NCBI GenBank assembly: GCA_005503165.1
Contig: SCNT01000002.1
Span: 1 to 64,000, forward strand
Direction of reading: 5' to 3'
DNA from: Sphingomonadaceae bacterium 3R27E2-A
GTDB taxonomy: Bacteria; Pseudomonadota; Alphaproteobacteria; Sphingomonadales; Sphingomonadaceae
DNA length: 64,000 bases
Part shown: positions 50,400 to 60,726 of the stretch, piece by piece
Numbering within the stretch: the stretch's first letter is position 1
How the letters are laid out: every line of letters starts with the position of its first letter
Notes under the pieces: model-generated
What the model saw: only the letters and a program-made list of their open reading frames with translations
What the model was told of the DNA's origin: nothing
Database searches by the model: none
Program-made: the position numbers and the translations under genes

Positions 50400-51337
50400 T
50401 GAGCGACCAGGGCCAGCGCCTGCTGCTCGTCACCGGCCTGTCGGGCGCGGGCAAGTCGACGGTGCTGAAAGTACTCGAGGATCTGGGCTGGGAGGTGGTC
50501 GACAATCTGCCCCCAGCGCTGCTCGACGCCCTGCTTGCGGCGCCCGCGGGGCCGGGGCGCGAGAGCCGTCCGCTTGCGATCGGCATCGACAGCCGCAGCC
50601 GCGGCTTCAAGCCCGCGCCGCTGGTCAGGCGGATGAAGGAACTGCGCGAAGCGGGCGGGCGCAACATTGACACCTTGTTCCTCGACTGCGCGGGCGCCGA
50701 ACTCGAACGCCGCTTCTCCGAGACGCGCCGCCGCCACCCGATGGCCGAGGACCGACCCGCCGCCGACGGCATCGCACGCGAGCGCGAGACCATGGAGCCG
50801 CTCCGCCGCTGGGCGCAGCACGTCATCGACACCACCAATTATTCGAGCAACGACCTCCAGCAAGAGGTGCGGCAGCGCTTCGGCGAAGCGGGAACCGACG
50901 AGCCGGTGCTGAGCGTGCTGAGCTTCGGCTTCGCACGCGGGCTGCCGCGCAACGCCGACCTGGTGTTCGACATGCGCTATCTGCGCAATCCGCATTGGGA
51001 CCCGGTGCTCAAGCCCGGCACCGGACTCGACCCCGCGGTCGCCGCCTATGTCATGGCCGACCCCGCCTATGAGGCGACGGTGGCGCAGATAGAGGCGCTG
51101 CTGCTCGCGCTCCTCCCGCGCTACCGCGCCGAGGGGAAGAGCTATGTCACCATCGCTTTCGGCTGCACGGGCGGGCGCCACCGCTCGGTCCATGTCGCCG
51201 AACGCGTGGCCGCGACGCTGCGCGCGGCGGGTCATGCACCGACCGTGACCCACCGCAACCTTGACTCCGCCCCGCAAGATGGGCTTGAGGGCAAGCCCCC
51301 GTCCGCGTCTCCCGCTTCCGGCGGCAACCAAGTATAA
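50399..51337 (+). CDS. rapZ: RNase adapter / nucleotide-binding protein RapZ
   Basis: 312 residues. The N-terminal P-loop is LVTGLSGAGKSTVLKVLEDL, and the C-terminal domain ends with the conserved YVTIAFGCTGGRHRSVHVAE. In E. coli RapZ targets the small RNA GlmZ to RNase E and so controls glucosamine-6-phosphate synthase. GlmZ is not known outside gammaproteobacteria, so the role here is uncertain. The start at 50399 is set by the TGATG overlap with hprK. A 13-base gap leads to the EIIA gene. Confidence 0.93.
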   Translation: MSDQGQRLLLVTGLSGAGKSTVLKVLEDLGWEVVDNLPPALLDALLAAPAGPGRESRPLAIGIDSRSRGFKPAPLVRRMKELREAGGRNIDTLFLDCAGAELERRFSETRRRHPMAEDRPAADGIARERETMEPLRRWAQHVIDTTNYSSNDLQQEVRQRFGEAGTDEPVLSVLSFGFARGLPRNADLVFDMRYLRNPHWDPVLKPGTGLDPAVAAYVMADPAYEATVAQIEALLLALLPRYRAEGKSYVTIAFGCTGGRHRSVHVAERVAATLRAAGHAPTVTHRNLDSAPQDGLEGKPPSASPASGGNQV

Positions 51338-51350
51338 GGGTCTCGACTGC

Positions 51351-51779
51351 ATGGGCACCGACAAGGCATTGCCGCTTCTTGGAATGGTATTGGTGACCCA
51401 TGGCCGCCTCGCCGAGGAAATGGTGACCGCGATGGAGCATGTCGTCGGCCCGCAGCGCGCCATCGCGACGGTGTGCATCGGCCCCAACGACAATATGGAA
51501 ATGCGGCGCAAGGAAATCGCCGACGCGATCCACAAGGTCGACGAGGGCCGCGGCGTGATCATGCTGACCGACCTGTTCGGCGGCACCCCCTCGAACCTGG
51601 CGATCAGCCTGCTCGAGGCCGGGCACACCGAGGTGATCGCGGGGGTGAACCTGCCGATGCTGATCCGCCTCGAAAGCGCACGCAAGACCATGGAACTCCG
51701 CCCGGCGGTGATCGCCGCGAAAGAGGCGGGGCAGAAATATATCTCCGTCGCATCCGAAATGCTGGGGGTCGGTCCATGA
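51351..51779 (+). CDS. PTS system EIIA component, mannose-type
   Basis: 142 residues from the ATG at 51351. It has the mannose-family EIIA pattern: GMVLVTHGRLAEEMVTAMEH with phosphorylatable His17, and GVIMLTDLFGGTPSNLAI. It receives phosphate from HPr. No membrane EIIB/C/D component is present, so the protein is expected to work as a regulator rather than in sugar uptake. The stop overlaps the HPr start (ATGA at 51776). Confidence 0.93.
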   Translation: MGTDKALPLLGMVLVTHGRLAEEMVTAMEHVVGPQRAIATVCIGPNDNMEMRRKEIADAIHKVDEGRGVIMLTDLFGGTPSNLAISLLEAGHTEVIAGVNLPMLIRLESARKTMELRPAVIAAKEAGQKYISVASEMLGVGP

Positions 51780-52054
51780 ACGAGACGAGCGAGACGGTAG
51801 AAATCACCAACCAGCGCGGCCTCCACGCGCGCGCCAGCGCCAAATTCGTGACCTTCGTCAGCCGCCTCCCCGAAACCGTGTCGGTCGAGGTCGAAAAGGG
51901 CGGGTCGCGGGTCAACGGCACCTCGATCATGGGGCTGATGATGCTCGGCGCCGCCAAGGGCGATTCGATCACGATCCACACCAAGGGCGACGGCGCCGAC
52001 GCGGCGCTGCTCAAGCTGGTCGGGCTGGTCAAGGACAGCTTCGGCGAGGATTGA
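51776..52054 (+). CDS. ptsH: Phosphocarrier protein HPr
   Basis: 92 residues. His17 in NQRGLHARASAKFVTF is the site phosphorylated by enzyme I. Ser50 in VNGTSIMGLMMLGA is at the position used by HPr kinase, and hprK is in the same cluster. Enzyme I (ptsP) is not in the window but commonly follows in other genomes. The start overlaps the EIIA stop by four bases. Together these genes make a regulatory PTS. Confidence 0.95.
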   Translation: MNETSETVEITNQRGLHARASAKFVTFVSRLPETVSVEVEKGGSRVNGTSIMGLMMLGAAKGDSITIHTKGDGADAALLKLVGLVKDSFGED

Positions 52055-52058
52055 CGGC

Positions 52059-52880
52059 ATGACCCAGACGGGCCACCGCTCCCGCATCGAGAGTTTTTCC
52101 AACCCGCTGGTCAAGCGGATGCGGCTGCTGCGCGAGAAAAGGCATCGCCGCGCCGAGGGACTGTTCCTCGCCGAGGGGCTGCGCATCGCGACCGAGGCGC
52201 GCGAGGCGGGGGTGTTGCCGAAGTGGCTGTTCCTCGCCGACGAGGGCGCCGCGCATCCGCTGGCGCAGGCACTGGCGAGCGCGACGCTGGCGAGCGGCGG
52301 CGAGGTGATCGACACGACGCCCGCGATCCTCTCGAAGCTGTCGGGCAAGGAGAACGCGCAGGCGATCGTCGCGATCTACGAGGAACCGAAGACGGCGCTG
52401 GAAGATCTCGACCGCCATGCGGCGCCGATCTGGCTGGTCGCCGAGCGGCTGCGCGATCCGGGCAACCTCGGCACGATGCTGCGCACCGGCGACGCGGTCG
52501 GCGCTGGCGGGCTGATCCTGCTCGGCGATGTGACCGACCCCTATGGCGTCGAGGCGGTGCGCGCGAGCATGGGGGCGATCTTCACCCAGCGCCTCGTGCA
52601 GGCCGAATGGGACGAATTCCTGCCCTGGCTGCGCGGCGGCGCGGGGCAGCTGGTCGCGACCTGGCTGGGCGCGGATACGGTCGATTACCAGGCGGTGGCC
52701 TATGCGGCGCCGACCTTCATCCTCGTCGGCAACGAATCGCAGGGCATGCCCGAGGCCTATGCCGCGGCGGCCGATGTGCGCGTGAAAATGCCGATGATGG
52801 GCAAGGCCGACAGCCTGAACGCCGCGGTCGCGGCGGCAGTGATGGCGTATGAGGTGCTGAACCAGCGGCGGCGGGACTAG
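52059..52880 (+). CDS. TrmH (SpoU)-family RNA 2'-O-methyltransferase
   Basis: 273 residues. A substrate-binding N-terminal domain (ESFSNPLVKRMRLLREKRHR, LFLAEGLRIATEA) is followed by the knotted SPOUT domain with motif 1 AERLRDPGNLGTMLRTGDAV, motif 2 FILVGNESQGMP and motif 3 PMMGKADSLNAAVAAAVMAYE. It should methylate a ribose in rRNA or tRNA; which one cannot be said. It starts four bases after ptsH, so it is probably the last gene of the hprK operon. Confidence 0.92.
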   Translation: MTQTGHRSRIESFSNPLVKRMRLLREKRHRRAEGLFLAEGLRIATEAREAGVLPKWLFLADEGAAHPLAQALASATLASGGEVIDTTPAILSKLSGKENAQAIVAIYEEPKTALEDLDRHAAPIWLVAERLRDPGNLGTMLRTGDAVGAGGLILLGDVTDPYGVEAVRASMGAIFTQRLVQAEWDEFLPWLRGGAGQLVATWLGADTVDYQAVAYAAPTFILVGNESQGMPEAYAAAADVRVKMPMMGKADSLNAAVAAAVMAYEVLNQRRRD

Positions 52881-52927
52881 CCGTTCAGCGGCGCGACATC
52901 GCGGCGCAACTACACCCTTCTCTCTTC

Positions 52928-53000
52928 CGTTCGTGTCGAGCAAAGTCGAGACACGCAGCATGGCGCCAGACGCATCTCGACTTCGCTCGATGCAAACGGA
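52928..53000. repeat. Third-family direct repeat, left copy
   Basis: Runs CGTTCGTGTCGAGCAAAGTC through GACTTCGCTCGATGCAAACG. It contains the inverted pair GTGTCGAG and AGTCGAGACAC, then a second TCTCGACTTCGCTCGA arm. A near-identical copy in the same orientation lies at 53753-53823, on the other side of the META-domain gene. Its right end overlaps the leader of that gene. Confidence 0.85.
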
Positions 53001-53016
53001 GGTTGAGGAGATTCGC

Positions 53017-53733
53017 ATGCTCAAGCCTTTAACACTCGCCGGCTCAATCGCCGCCTTGGCCCTCGCCGCCTGCGTTCCCGCGGCAGAAGCGCCGCAGACC
53101 GCGGGCATGCCGCCTGCGGCGAGCTATTTCGCGCTGGGCACCGAGCCCGGCTGGACGCTCGAGATCACGCCGGGGCTGCTCAACTATGACGGCGACTATG
53201 GCGACACCAAAATCCTCGTCCCCAACCCCGGCGCGCGGCCGTCGTTCAACGGCGAGCGCTACGTCACGCCGCGGCTGACGGTCGACATCACGCATGGCGA
53301 ATGCAGCGACGGGATGAGCGACCGCCGCTATCGCGATACGGTGATGCTGACCGCCGACGGCAAGACGGTGAAGGGCTGCGGCGGCGGCATCATGCCGCCC
53401 ACCGAGCTTGCGGGCACCAGCTGGTCCTTCGTGTCGATCGGCGGCGTCGCGGTGGCGAGGGACCGGCCGACCTCGCTGGTCTTCGACGCCGGGCGGCTCA
53501 GCGGCAGCGCAGGGTGCAACCGCTTTTCGGGCAGCTACGAGCACGACGGCGAGACGCTCACCGCGGGGCCGCTGATGGCGACCGAAATGGCGTGCCCGGG
53601 CGCGGGCATGACGCAGGAGAATAGCTTCTTCGCGCTGATCCGCGGGCCGGTTAGTTTGAGCTTCCCCAGCGACGGCACGCTGATCCTGACCGGCGCAGAG
53701 GGGCAGACGGCGGTGCTCAAGCGGGTCATCTAA
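53017..53733 (+). CDS. META-domain lipoprotein
   Basis: 238 residues from the ATG at 53017, chosen because it opens a lipoprotein signal, MLKPLTLAGSIAALALAAC, with Cys19 as the lipobox residue. GGTTGAGGAG lies upstream. The first half (about 35-125) resembles a membrane-lipoprotein domain with ALGTEPGWTLEITPG. The second half is a META domain, LAGTSWSFVSIGGVAVARD and SAGCNRFSGSYEHDGETLT, as in HslJ, which is linked to heat shock and envelope stress. It is flanked by two direct repeats in the same orientation. Confidence 0.88.
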   Translation: MLKPLTLAGSIAALALAACVPAAEAPQTAGMPPAASYFALGTEPGWTLEITPGLLNYDGDYGDTKILVPNPGARPSFNGERYVTPRLTVDITHGECSDGMSDRRYRDTVMLTADGKTVKGCGGGIMPPTELAGTSWSFVSIGGVAVARDRPTSLVFDAGRLSGSAGCNRFSGSYEHDGETLTAGPLMATEMACPGAGMTQENSFFALIRGPVSLSFPSDGTLILTGAEGQTAVLKRVI

Positions 53734-53752
53734 GAGGCCACCCCACAAACCC

Positions 53753-53823
53753 CGTTCGTGTCGAGCGTAGTCGAGACACAGGCGCCGCGTCGGACGCATC
53801 TCGACTTCGCTCGAGGCAAACGG
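53753..53823. repeat. Third-family direct repeat, right copy
   Basis: Runs CGTTCGTGTCGAGCGTAGTC through GACTTCGCTCGAGGCAAACG, like the copy at 52928-53000 with a few differences. It follows the META-domain gene stop by 20 bases and ends before the rmuC stop codon. Confidence 0.85.
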
Positions 53824-53838
53824 GATCGGGTTTGGCCG

Positions 53839-55191
53839 CTACTCCCCGTCGTTGACCGCCGCGGGGGCGCTGGCGAGCTTCGCCAGCGGACGCGCCGTCT
53901 GTTCGGCGACCGGCAGCGCCGCGATCTCCTTGTCGCCGGTTTCGATATCTAGCGCCTCGAAACGCCGCGCCTGCGTCAGCACCTGGCTTTCGAAACTGCC
54001 GACGAAGGCGTTATACGCCCCCGTCGCCTGGTCGAGATTCTTGCCGACGCGCGCGATATGCGCGCCCATCACCGACATGCGCGCATAAAGTTCCTTGCCG
54101 AGTGCCGCGATCTCGCGCGCCTGTCCCGCCAGCTTTTCCTGCCGCCACACCGCGGCGACGGTGCGCGCGATGGCGATGAGGTTCGTCGGGGTCGCGAGCA
54201 GTACCTTGCGGTCGAAAGCATAGTCCCAGAGGTCGGCGTCATGGTCGAGCGCGGCGGCGAGGAAATGCTCGCCGGGAACGAACATCACGACATAGTCGGG
54301 CGTGTCGTCGAACTGGTTCCAGTAGCTCTTCGCGCCGAGCGTGTTGACATGCGCCTTCATCGCCGCGGCGTGCGCGGCGAGATGCGCGGCCTTTTCGCTC
54401 TCGTCGACCGCGCCGAACGCGTCTTGGTACGCGTTGAGCGAGACCTTGGCATCGATCACCAGATTCTGCCCGCCGGGCACGCGCACCACGACGTCGGGAC
54501 GCAGCCGCCCGCCGTCGCCGTCAGCCACGCTGACCTCGGTCTGGAAATCCGCATGTTCGCTGAGCCCGCAGCTTTCGAGCACGTTCCTGAGCTGCTGTTC
54601 GCCCCAGCGCCCGCGCGCCTTGGGCGCGTTGCGGAGCGCATTGACCAGCTTCGCTGCTTCGCTCGACACGCGTTCGGTACCCGCGCGCATCGATTCGATC
54701 TGGCCGTGGAGCAGCCCGAAGGCGTCGCGCCGCTCGGCCTCGACCTTGCCGACGGCCTCCTCATATTTCTGCAAGCGCTCGTGCACGGGATTGAGCAGCG
54801 CCCTAAGATTCTGCCCCGCGCTCTCCTCGCTCTGGCGGAAACGCGCGTCGGCGCGTTCGAGAAAGGCCTTTTGCGCCTCGCCGAGCATCGTCTGGCCGAC
54901 CTCGCGGAACTGGGCGGTGAGCGCGGCCTGCGCGTCCTTCAATTGCGCGATCTGTGCATCATGCGCTTCGTCGCGCGCGCGCTGTTCGCTGACCAGACCG
55001 GCGAGTTGCAGGTCGGCCGCCTTGCGCGCCTCTGCCTCGGCGGCGAGGTCGGTGAAGGCAAGTTTGAGGCGTTCGCTGAGGCTATCGCGCTCGGCCTTGA
55101 GCGCCCCCGCCTGCCGCCCCGCGAAGAGCCAGCCGATCAGCCCCCCGATCGCGAGGGCGGCAAGGGCGAAGAGCAGCGCGGCAAAATCCAT
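53839..55191 (-). CDS. rmuC: DNA recombination protein RmuC
   Basis: 450 residues. An N-terminal membrane helix (ALLFALAALAIGGLIGWLFA) is followed by a long coiled coil (residues of about 25-170). The RmuC nuclease-like domain has RGRWGEQQLRNVLESCGL, NLVIDAKVSLNAYQDAFGA and YVVMFVPGEHFLAAAL. RmuC limits inversion at short inverted repeats in E. coli. It may have local interest since this window has so many palindromic repeats, but that link is not shown. Confidence 0.93.
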   Translation of the reverse strand: MDFAALLFALAALAIGGLIGWLFAGRQAGALKAERDSLSERLKLAFTDLAAEAEARKAADLQLAGLVSEQRARDEAHDAQIAQLKDAQAALTAQFREVGQTMLGEAQKAFLERADARFRQSEESAGQNLRALLNPVHERLQKYEEAVGKVEAERRDAFGLLHGQIESMRAGTERVSSEAAKLVNALRNAPKARGRWGEQQLRNVLESCGLSEHADFQTEVSVADGDGGRLRPDVVVRVPGGQNLVIDAKVSLNAYQDAFGAVDESEKAAHLAAHAAAMKAHVNTLGAKSYWNQFDDTPDYVVMFVPGEHFLAAALDHDADLWDYAFDRKVLLATPTNLIAIARTVAAVWRQEKLAGQAREIAALGKELYARMSVMGAHIARVGKNLDQATGAYNAFVGSFESQVLTQARRFEALDIETGDKEIAALPVAEQTARPLAKLASAPAAVNDGE

Positions 55192-55236
55192 GAGTGGAAC
55201 ATAGATCGAACACTGTGCCCTTGGCTAGACGCTAAT

Positions 55237-55680
55237 TCAGTGGAAGTCGCTCGCGACGTCGAATTCGCGCACGCGGCGTTTCTGCCGCGCGGTATCGACC
55301 AGCCGGCGGAGTTCCTCGCGCCGGTCAGCCGCGCGCTCGACGTAGGGCATGACCAGCGCACCTTCGCGGGTGGTCTCGTCGGAGGAGTCGATGCTGATCG
55401 TGCCGATCCCCGCCCATTGGTTGACGAGCGTGAAGTCCAGCCGGATGTCCTTGACGCGGTAAAGCTCGATCTCGTCGATGCTCTTCACGAAAATCCCCTT
55501 GCGCAGGATCAGCCGGTCCTCGGTCACCTCATAGGTGACCATGAGGTTGTGCACCCAGATCGCCGCGATGATGACGAAACCCACGCCGACGAGGCAGAGC
55601 AGCAGCGTCAGCCAGCCGAGCAGGGTGCCGCGCAGCCAGCCCCAGGTCGAGGAACGGAAGCGGTCGAGGATTTCGGGCAT
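55237..55680 (-). CDS. PH-domain membrane protein (bPH2/YdbT-like)
   Basis: 147 residues. Hydrophobic segment near residues 18-45 (GTLLGWLTLLLCLVGVGFVI), then a bacterial PH fold: VTYEVTEDRLILRKGIFVKS, IDEIELYRVKDIRLDFTLV and IGTISIDSSDE. Proteins of this type are often single-subunit membrane scaffolds of unknown function. It lies 46 bases upstream of rmuC on the same strand and may be cotranscribed. Confidence 0.85.
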   Translation of the reverse strand: MPEILDRFRSSTWGWLRGTLLGWLTLLLCLVGVGFVIIAAIWVHNLMVTYEVTEDRLILRKGIFVKSIDEIELYRVKDIRLDFTLVNQWAGIGTISIDSSDETTREGALVMPYVERAADRREELRRLVDTARQKRRVREFDVASDFH

Positions 55681-55705
55681 CGCATTCTCCTTGGGTCGAG
55701 CGACC

Positions 55706-56278
55706 CTATAGCAGGTAAATCACCACATAGCGCGCGACGAGCACGGCGAGCAGCAGCGCGCTCCACCGCGGACTTTTGACCCACATCGCCGCGACCATCA
55801 GCGCGACGAGGATCAAAGTCATGATCCACGCGAGCGGACGCGCGAGGTTCGCGGCGAGGTCGGGCTGCGCGAGATAATAGCCGAGCTGCGCCGCGAGCAG
55901 GATCAGCAGCAGCCCGAGCACGATCCGCCGCACGCGGAAATAATGGACGTCGAGATCGGCGAAGCCCTCGGGGTGCGAGGGGAAGACCAGCCGCGCCGCG
56001 AGGAAATAGAGGCTGGCAAAGCCCGCGACCGCCATCAGCGTCGTGTTCGACACCGCTATATCGTCGCGCGCGACCCACGCGGCGCTCCAGAAGGAGAGGA
56101 GGTCGAGCATCACGAACACCGCGAGCAGCGGGGTCAGCCAGCCGATCGCGAAACGCTCGCTTGTCGCCTCGGCGGCGAAGCGCGCCTCGATCGCGCGCCC
56201 GAGCCCGCCGAGCAGCTCGACCATCGAGAGGCCGAGCAGCAGGCTGTAGAGCGCAAAGACGAATTCGAAATCGCTCAT
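55706..56278 (-). CDS. Polytopic membrane protein of unknown function
   Basis: 190 residues from the ATG at 56278, which overlaps the stop of the upstream gene as ATGA. About six hydrophobic segments are seen (for example FVFALYSLLLGLSMVELLGG, LLAVFVMLDLLSFWSAAWVA, IVLGLLLILLAAQLGYYLA). No known motif. The coupling to the HExxH protein and position ahead of the PH-domain gene suggest one minus-strand operon from 57412 to 53839. Confidence 0.75.
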   Translation of the reverse strand: MSDFEFVFALYSLLLGLSMVELLGGLGRAIEARFAAEATSERFAIGWLTPLLAVFVMLDLLSFWSAAWVARDDIAVSNTTLMAVAGFASLYFLAARLVFPSHPEGFADLDVHYFRVRRIVLGLLLILLAAQLGYYLAQPDLAANLARPLAWIMTLILVALMVAAMWVKSPRWSALLLAVLVARYVVIYLL

Positions 56279-56811
56279 GCCGCCTTCCATTCGGCAGGCA
56301 GGATCGCGCGATAGGCGGCGAGATCGGGCGCGCCGCCGATCGTCATGCCCTGCTTGAGCATCCAGTAATGGCGCACGATCTCGGCCTGTTGTTCGAGCCC
56401 GTAGCGATGGAGCGGCCAGCCGGGTTTGAGGCTGTAGTCATAGGTCGCGAAGGGGTGGCGCATCAGGACGAGGTACCAGCGGCCGCGCTGCTGCGCCTGC
56501 CAGACATGCGTCATTTCGTGAATGAACAGCCCCTTGGCGCGGATCTCGTCCTTCGCGGGGCAGGAGAAATCGTCGCAATAGACGTCGCCGCGGGGGTGGA
56601 AATGGAGATGCCCCATCGGCGCCATGACGATCTGCCGCGGCTGGAAGAATATCCATTTGCGATGACGCACGCGCACCGCATCATAGTCGATCGCGTCGCC
56701 GAAGACGCTGCGCGCGAGCGCAACCTCGCCCTCGGTCAGCTGGCGTCCGTCGCGGTCCCCGCCCCTCGGCACGTCGGGCTTATTTCTTCGCCGCGTCCGC
56801 CGGTTCGCCAT
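56275..56811 (-). CDS. 'vgr-related' predicted metallopeptidase
   Basis: 178 residues from the ATG at 56811 (an ATG at 56826 is possible). The N-terminus is very basic ([18 protein letters not shown]). [16 protein letters not shown] contains an HExxH zinc site, and CDDFSC provides two cysteines. [12 protein letters not shown] membrane features are absent. Sphingomonads carry this family under the name vgr-related protein; substrate and place of action are unknown. The 5' end overlaps the 3' end of the copper-chaperone gene by 32 bases. Confidence 0.75.
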   Translation of the reverse strand: MANRRTRRRNKPDVPRGGDRDGRQLTEGEVALARSVFGDAIDYDAVRVRHRKWIFFQPRQIVMAPMGHLHFHPRGDVYCDDFSCPAKDEIRAKGLFIHEMTHVWQAQQRGRWYLVLMRHPFATYDYSLKPGWPLHRYGLEQQAEIVRHYWMLKQGMTIGGAPDLAAYRAILPAEWKAA

Positions 56812-57412
56812 GCCCCATCGCGGCATGGTCCATTTCAGACTCCGCCGGGGCTGCCGCGGCCTTGGCGGGCGTCGCCGAGGCCGCCTTCTTCGGCTCGGCG
56901 CTATGGTCCATCGCGGCGGGCGCGGTCGCGGCGCTGCCGTCGGCGCCCGCGGCCGAGGCCTGCTTGATCGGCATGTCGAACAGGATGCGTTCGTTGTTGT
57001 TGTTGGTGAACACGAAGGCCATCGGCAGCTTGCCCGCGCGCACCGCGGCGGGATTGATGTTCCAGATCATCAGATGCTTGCCGCCCTGCTTGAATATCAG
57101 CTCGCCCTTGGCGGGCACGGCGGCGCGGAACAGCGGCTTCATCGTCACCACGCCGTTTTCCCTGACGCTTTCGTGCATCTCGACGCGCTGCGCGAGGTCG
57201 GCGGTCACCGCGACCAGCTCGACGGGCACCGGGCCGCCCTCGACGCGGAAATAGCCGACCGCGGGGCGGTCGGGGGTCGCGCCCATCACGATATGCCCGC
57301 TGACGACGTTGAGCGGCTGGCCTTTACCCAGATTTTCCTCGCATGCCGAAAGGGTGAGCGCAGCAGCGGCGAGTGCGGTCAGCGCGAAGAGGCGGCGGGC
57401 AATGGGCTTCAT
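56780..57412 (-). CDS. Periplasmic copper chaperone PCu(A)C with Met/His-rich tail
   Basis: 210 residues from the ATG at 57412. A lipoprotein-type signal, [20 protein letters not shown], ends in SAC. The PCu(A)C domain has the full copper-binding spacing H-x10-M-x21-H-x-[14 protein letters not shown] and later KHLMIW. These proteins deliver Cu(I) to cytochrome oxidase. The C-terminal 55 residues are Ala/Pro/Lys-rich and hold MDHSAEP and [11 protein letters not shown], extra Met/His sites that could bind copper. It is the first gene of a minus-strand run. It is divergent from dnaK. Confidence 0.92.
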   Translation of the reverse strand: MKPIARRLFALTALAAAALTLSACEENLGKGQPLNVVSGHIVMGATPDRPAVGYFRVEGGPVPVELVAVTADLAQRVEMHESVRENGVVTMKPLFRAAVPAKGELIFKQGGKHLMIWNINPAAVRAGKLPMAFVFTNNNNERILFDMPIKQASAAGADGSAATAPAAMDHSAEPKKAASATPAKAAAAPAESEMDHAAMGHGEPADAAKK

Positions 57413-57471
57413 GGGTCGGACTCCGGTCATAACAGGCGTAATTTTCCTACTCCCGATAAGCCCATTGAGTC

Positions 57472-57499
57472 CTTGTGCCAAGGATTAGCGCACCTATAT
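57472..57499 (+). promoter_or_regulatory. RpoH-like (heat-shock) promoter of dnaK
   Basis: CTTGTG at 57472-57477 and CTATAT at 57494-57499, 16 bases apart, match the alphaproteobacterial RpoH pattern CTTG...CTATNT. The predicted transcript starts near 57506, about 63 bases before the dnaK ATG. dnaK-dnaJ is a standard RpoH target. Confidence 0.7.
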
Positions 57500-57568
57500 C
57501 GCGCCCATCAAACCCATGGACGGCGTGCCTTTTCAGGGCGCCGGAGAAGCAACAAGGACGTATATTCA

Positions 57569-59473
<1,905 letters not shown>

Positions 59474-59481
59474 GAAACTCT

Positions 59482-59510
59482 CCCCGCCGCGCCTCGAAAG
59501 CGCGGCGGGG
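59482..59510. other. 11-bp hairpin between dnaK and dnaJ
   Basis: CCCCGCCGCGC (59482-59492) pairs perfectly with GCGCGGCGGGG (59500-59510) across a 7-base loop, eight bases after the dnaK stop. No T-run follows, and the dnaJ ribosome-binding site GAGGGGG (59513-59519) lies right after it. It could cut dnaJ expression below dnaK by attenuation or RNA processing, as seen in other bacteria. Confidence 0.65.
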
Positions 59511-59529
59511 CTGAGGGGGCATGATATTT

Positions 59530-60657
59530 ATGTCGCTCGACATCGATTATTACGAACTGCTCGAAGTCGATCGCGGCGCCGACGACGCGGCGCTGAAGGC
59601 GAGCTATCGCAAGCTCGCGATGAAATACCACCCCGACAAGAACCCGGGGTGCGGCGACAGCGAGGCGCGCTTCAAGGCCATCAGCGAAGCCTATGACTGC
59701 CTGAAGGACCCGCAAAAGCGCGCGGCCTATGACCGCTTCGGCAAGGCCGGAGTGAATGGCGGCGCGGGCGGCTTCGGTGGCGGCAACGCCGATTTCGGCG
59801 ACATCGGCGACATCTTCGAATCGATCTTCGGTTCGGCCTTCGGGGGCGGCCGCCAGCAGCGCGGCCCCGCGCGCGGCGCCGACCTGCGCTACGACATGGA
59901 GATCAAGCTCGAGGACGCCTTCACCGGCATCAGCCGCGAGATCCAGGTCGACGTCGCCGCGCGCTGCGACGCGTGCAGCGGATCGGGCGCCAAGCCCGGC
60001 ACCTCGACGCACCGCTGCACCACCTGCGCCGGCCACGGCAAGGTGCGCGCGCAGCAGGGCTTCTTCATGGTCGAGCGCACCTGCCCGCAGTGCCAGGGAT
60101 CGGGGGAGGTTATCGCCGATCCGTGCAATACATGTCACGGCGAGGGCCGCGTCGACCGGCGCAAGACGCTGACCGTGAACATCCCCGCCGGGGTCGACGA
60201 GGGCACGCGCATCCGCCTTTCGGGCGAGGGCGAGAGCGGCGCGCGCGGCGCAGCGCCGGGCGACCTTTATATCTTCCTCCACCTGGCGCGGCACAAATTG
60301 TTCGAGCGCGAGGGCACGACCCTGTTCACCCGCGCGCCGATCAGCTTCACCACTGCCGCGCTTGGCGGCTGTATCACAATCCCCGGGCTCGACGGCACGA
60401 AGCACGAGATCAGCATCCCCGCGGGACTCCAGTCTGGAAAGCAGCTCCGCCAGCGCGGCGCGGGCATGCCGGTGCTCAATGGCCGCGGCCACGGCGACCT
60501 CGTCATCCAGATCGACGTCGAGACCCCGACGAAGCTCAGCGCGCGCCAGAAGGAATTGCTCGCCGAGTTCCGCGAGACCGAGACCGGCGACGAATGCCCC
60601 GCGAGTCAGGGCTTCTTCTCGAAGATCAAGGATATGTGGGACGATCTGACCGATTGA
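59530..60657 (+). CDS. dnaJ: Chaperone DnaJ (Hsp40)
   Basis: 375 residues from the ATG at 59530, ten bases after GAGGGGG; an ATG at 59521 would add three residues but leaves one base of spacing. The J domain has the HPD motif in YHPDKNPG. A Gly/Phe-rich linker follows. The zinc-binding region shows four CxxCxGxG repeats: CDACSGSG, CTTCAGHG, CPQCQGSG and CNTCHGEG. A C-terminal substrate-binding domain completes a type I DnaJ. It stimulates the DnaK ATPase. Confidence 0.96.
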   Translation: MSLDIDYYELLEVDRGADDAALKASYRKLAMKYHPDKNPGCGDSEARFKAISEAYDCLKDPQKRAAYDRFGKAGVNGGAGGFGGGNADFGDIGDIFESIFGSAFGGGRQQRGPARGADLRYDMEIKLEDAFTGISREIQVDVAARCDACSGSGAKPGTSTHRCTTCAGHGKVRAQQGFFMVERTCPQCQGSGEVIADPCNTCHGEGRVDRRKTLTVNIPAGVDEGTRIRLSGEGESGARGAAPGDLYIFLHLARHKLFEREGTTLFTRAPISFTTAALGGCITIPGLDGTKHEISIPAGLQSGKQLRQRGAGMPVLNGRGHGDLVIQIDVETPTKLSARQKELLAEFRETETGDECPASQGFFSKIKDMWDDLTD

Positions 60658-60726
60658 TCCCTGCCCTCGCCTGCCGCTACGACCTTTCTGCTGACGCGTC
60701 GTCTTTGGGGTTGGGAACGGCCCTCT

